Positions 5,569 through 5,585 of a stretch of 5,585 bases of DNA are shown here, piece by piece. Under the pieces are notes generated by a model. That model saw nothing but the letters and a program-made list of their open reading frames with translations, made no database searches and was not told the DNA's origin. The stretch comes from Thermodesulfovibrionales bacterium (lineage in GTDB: Bacteria; Nitrospirota; Thermodesulfovibrionia; Thermodesulfovibrionales; SM23-35): contig JALHSV010000210.1 in NCBI GenBank assembly GCA_022865525.1, positions 1-5,585 on the forward strand, read 5' to 3'. Position numbers and translations under genes: made by a program. Each line of letters starts with the position of its first letter. Position 1 is the stretch's first letter.

Positions 5569-5585
5569 GGTTGCACAGTGTGAAC

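Overview
The window looks like a chromosomal stretch from a Gram-negative, probably anaerobic bacterium. The evidence is a respiratory complex I (nuo) operon end, flavoenzyme and cysteine-hydrolase genes, and hairpin repeats between genes. The protein flavour and repeat style remind me of Nitrospirota or the former Deltaproteobacteria. That placement is an impression, because no rRNA or phylogenetic marker is present.

Left part (1-3235, + strand): the 3' three-quarters of nuoM, then complete nuoN overlapping it in an ATGA junction. After a 31-nt gap with no visible terminator or promoter comes a 203-aa nitroreductase-family flavoprotein. NuoM and NuoN are two of the antiporter-like proton-pumping subunits of NADH:quinone oxidoreductase. 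Their order at the end of the operon is the usual one. The nitroreductase looks like a rider at the 3' end of the transcript. A strong hairpin about 160 nt further on (3392-3424) probably closes this unit or belongs to a dispersed repeat.

Middle part (3480-4277, - strand): a two-gene unit of an ISOC/YcaC-like isochorismatase-fold cysteine hydrolase followed 6 nt later by a 79-aa DUF2007-type protein. It converges on the nuo/nitroreductase unit.

Right part (4278-5585): an accessory-looking pocket. The 355 bases 4278-4632 carry no gene. They hold a candidate promoter for the hydrolase, a MITE/REP-like inverted repeat whose two arms each fold into a hairpin and covary, a 7-4-7 dyad, and a consensus extended -10 promoter reading rightward. 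That promoter leads into a broken gene, the N-terminal ~76 codons of a TrmJ/SpoU-family RNA 2'-O-methyltransferase with no usable in-frame start and no C-terminal two-thirds. Converging on it from the right is a complete type II toxin-antitoxin module (DinJ/RelB-like antitoxin, YafQ-like toxin). Its GTG starts, 1-nt gene overlap, strong antitoxin ribosome site, and promoter with an overlapping palindrome are all visible.

I see no clearly new multigene system. The items most worth a second look are the trmJ remnant beside the toxin-antitoxin module, the loss of the usual C-terminal Phe in the toxin, and the covarying hairpin repeat.
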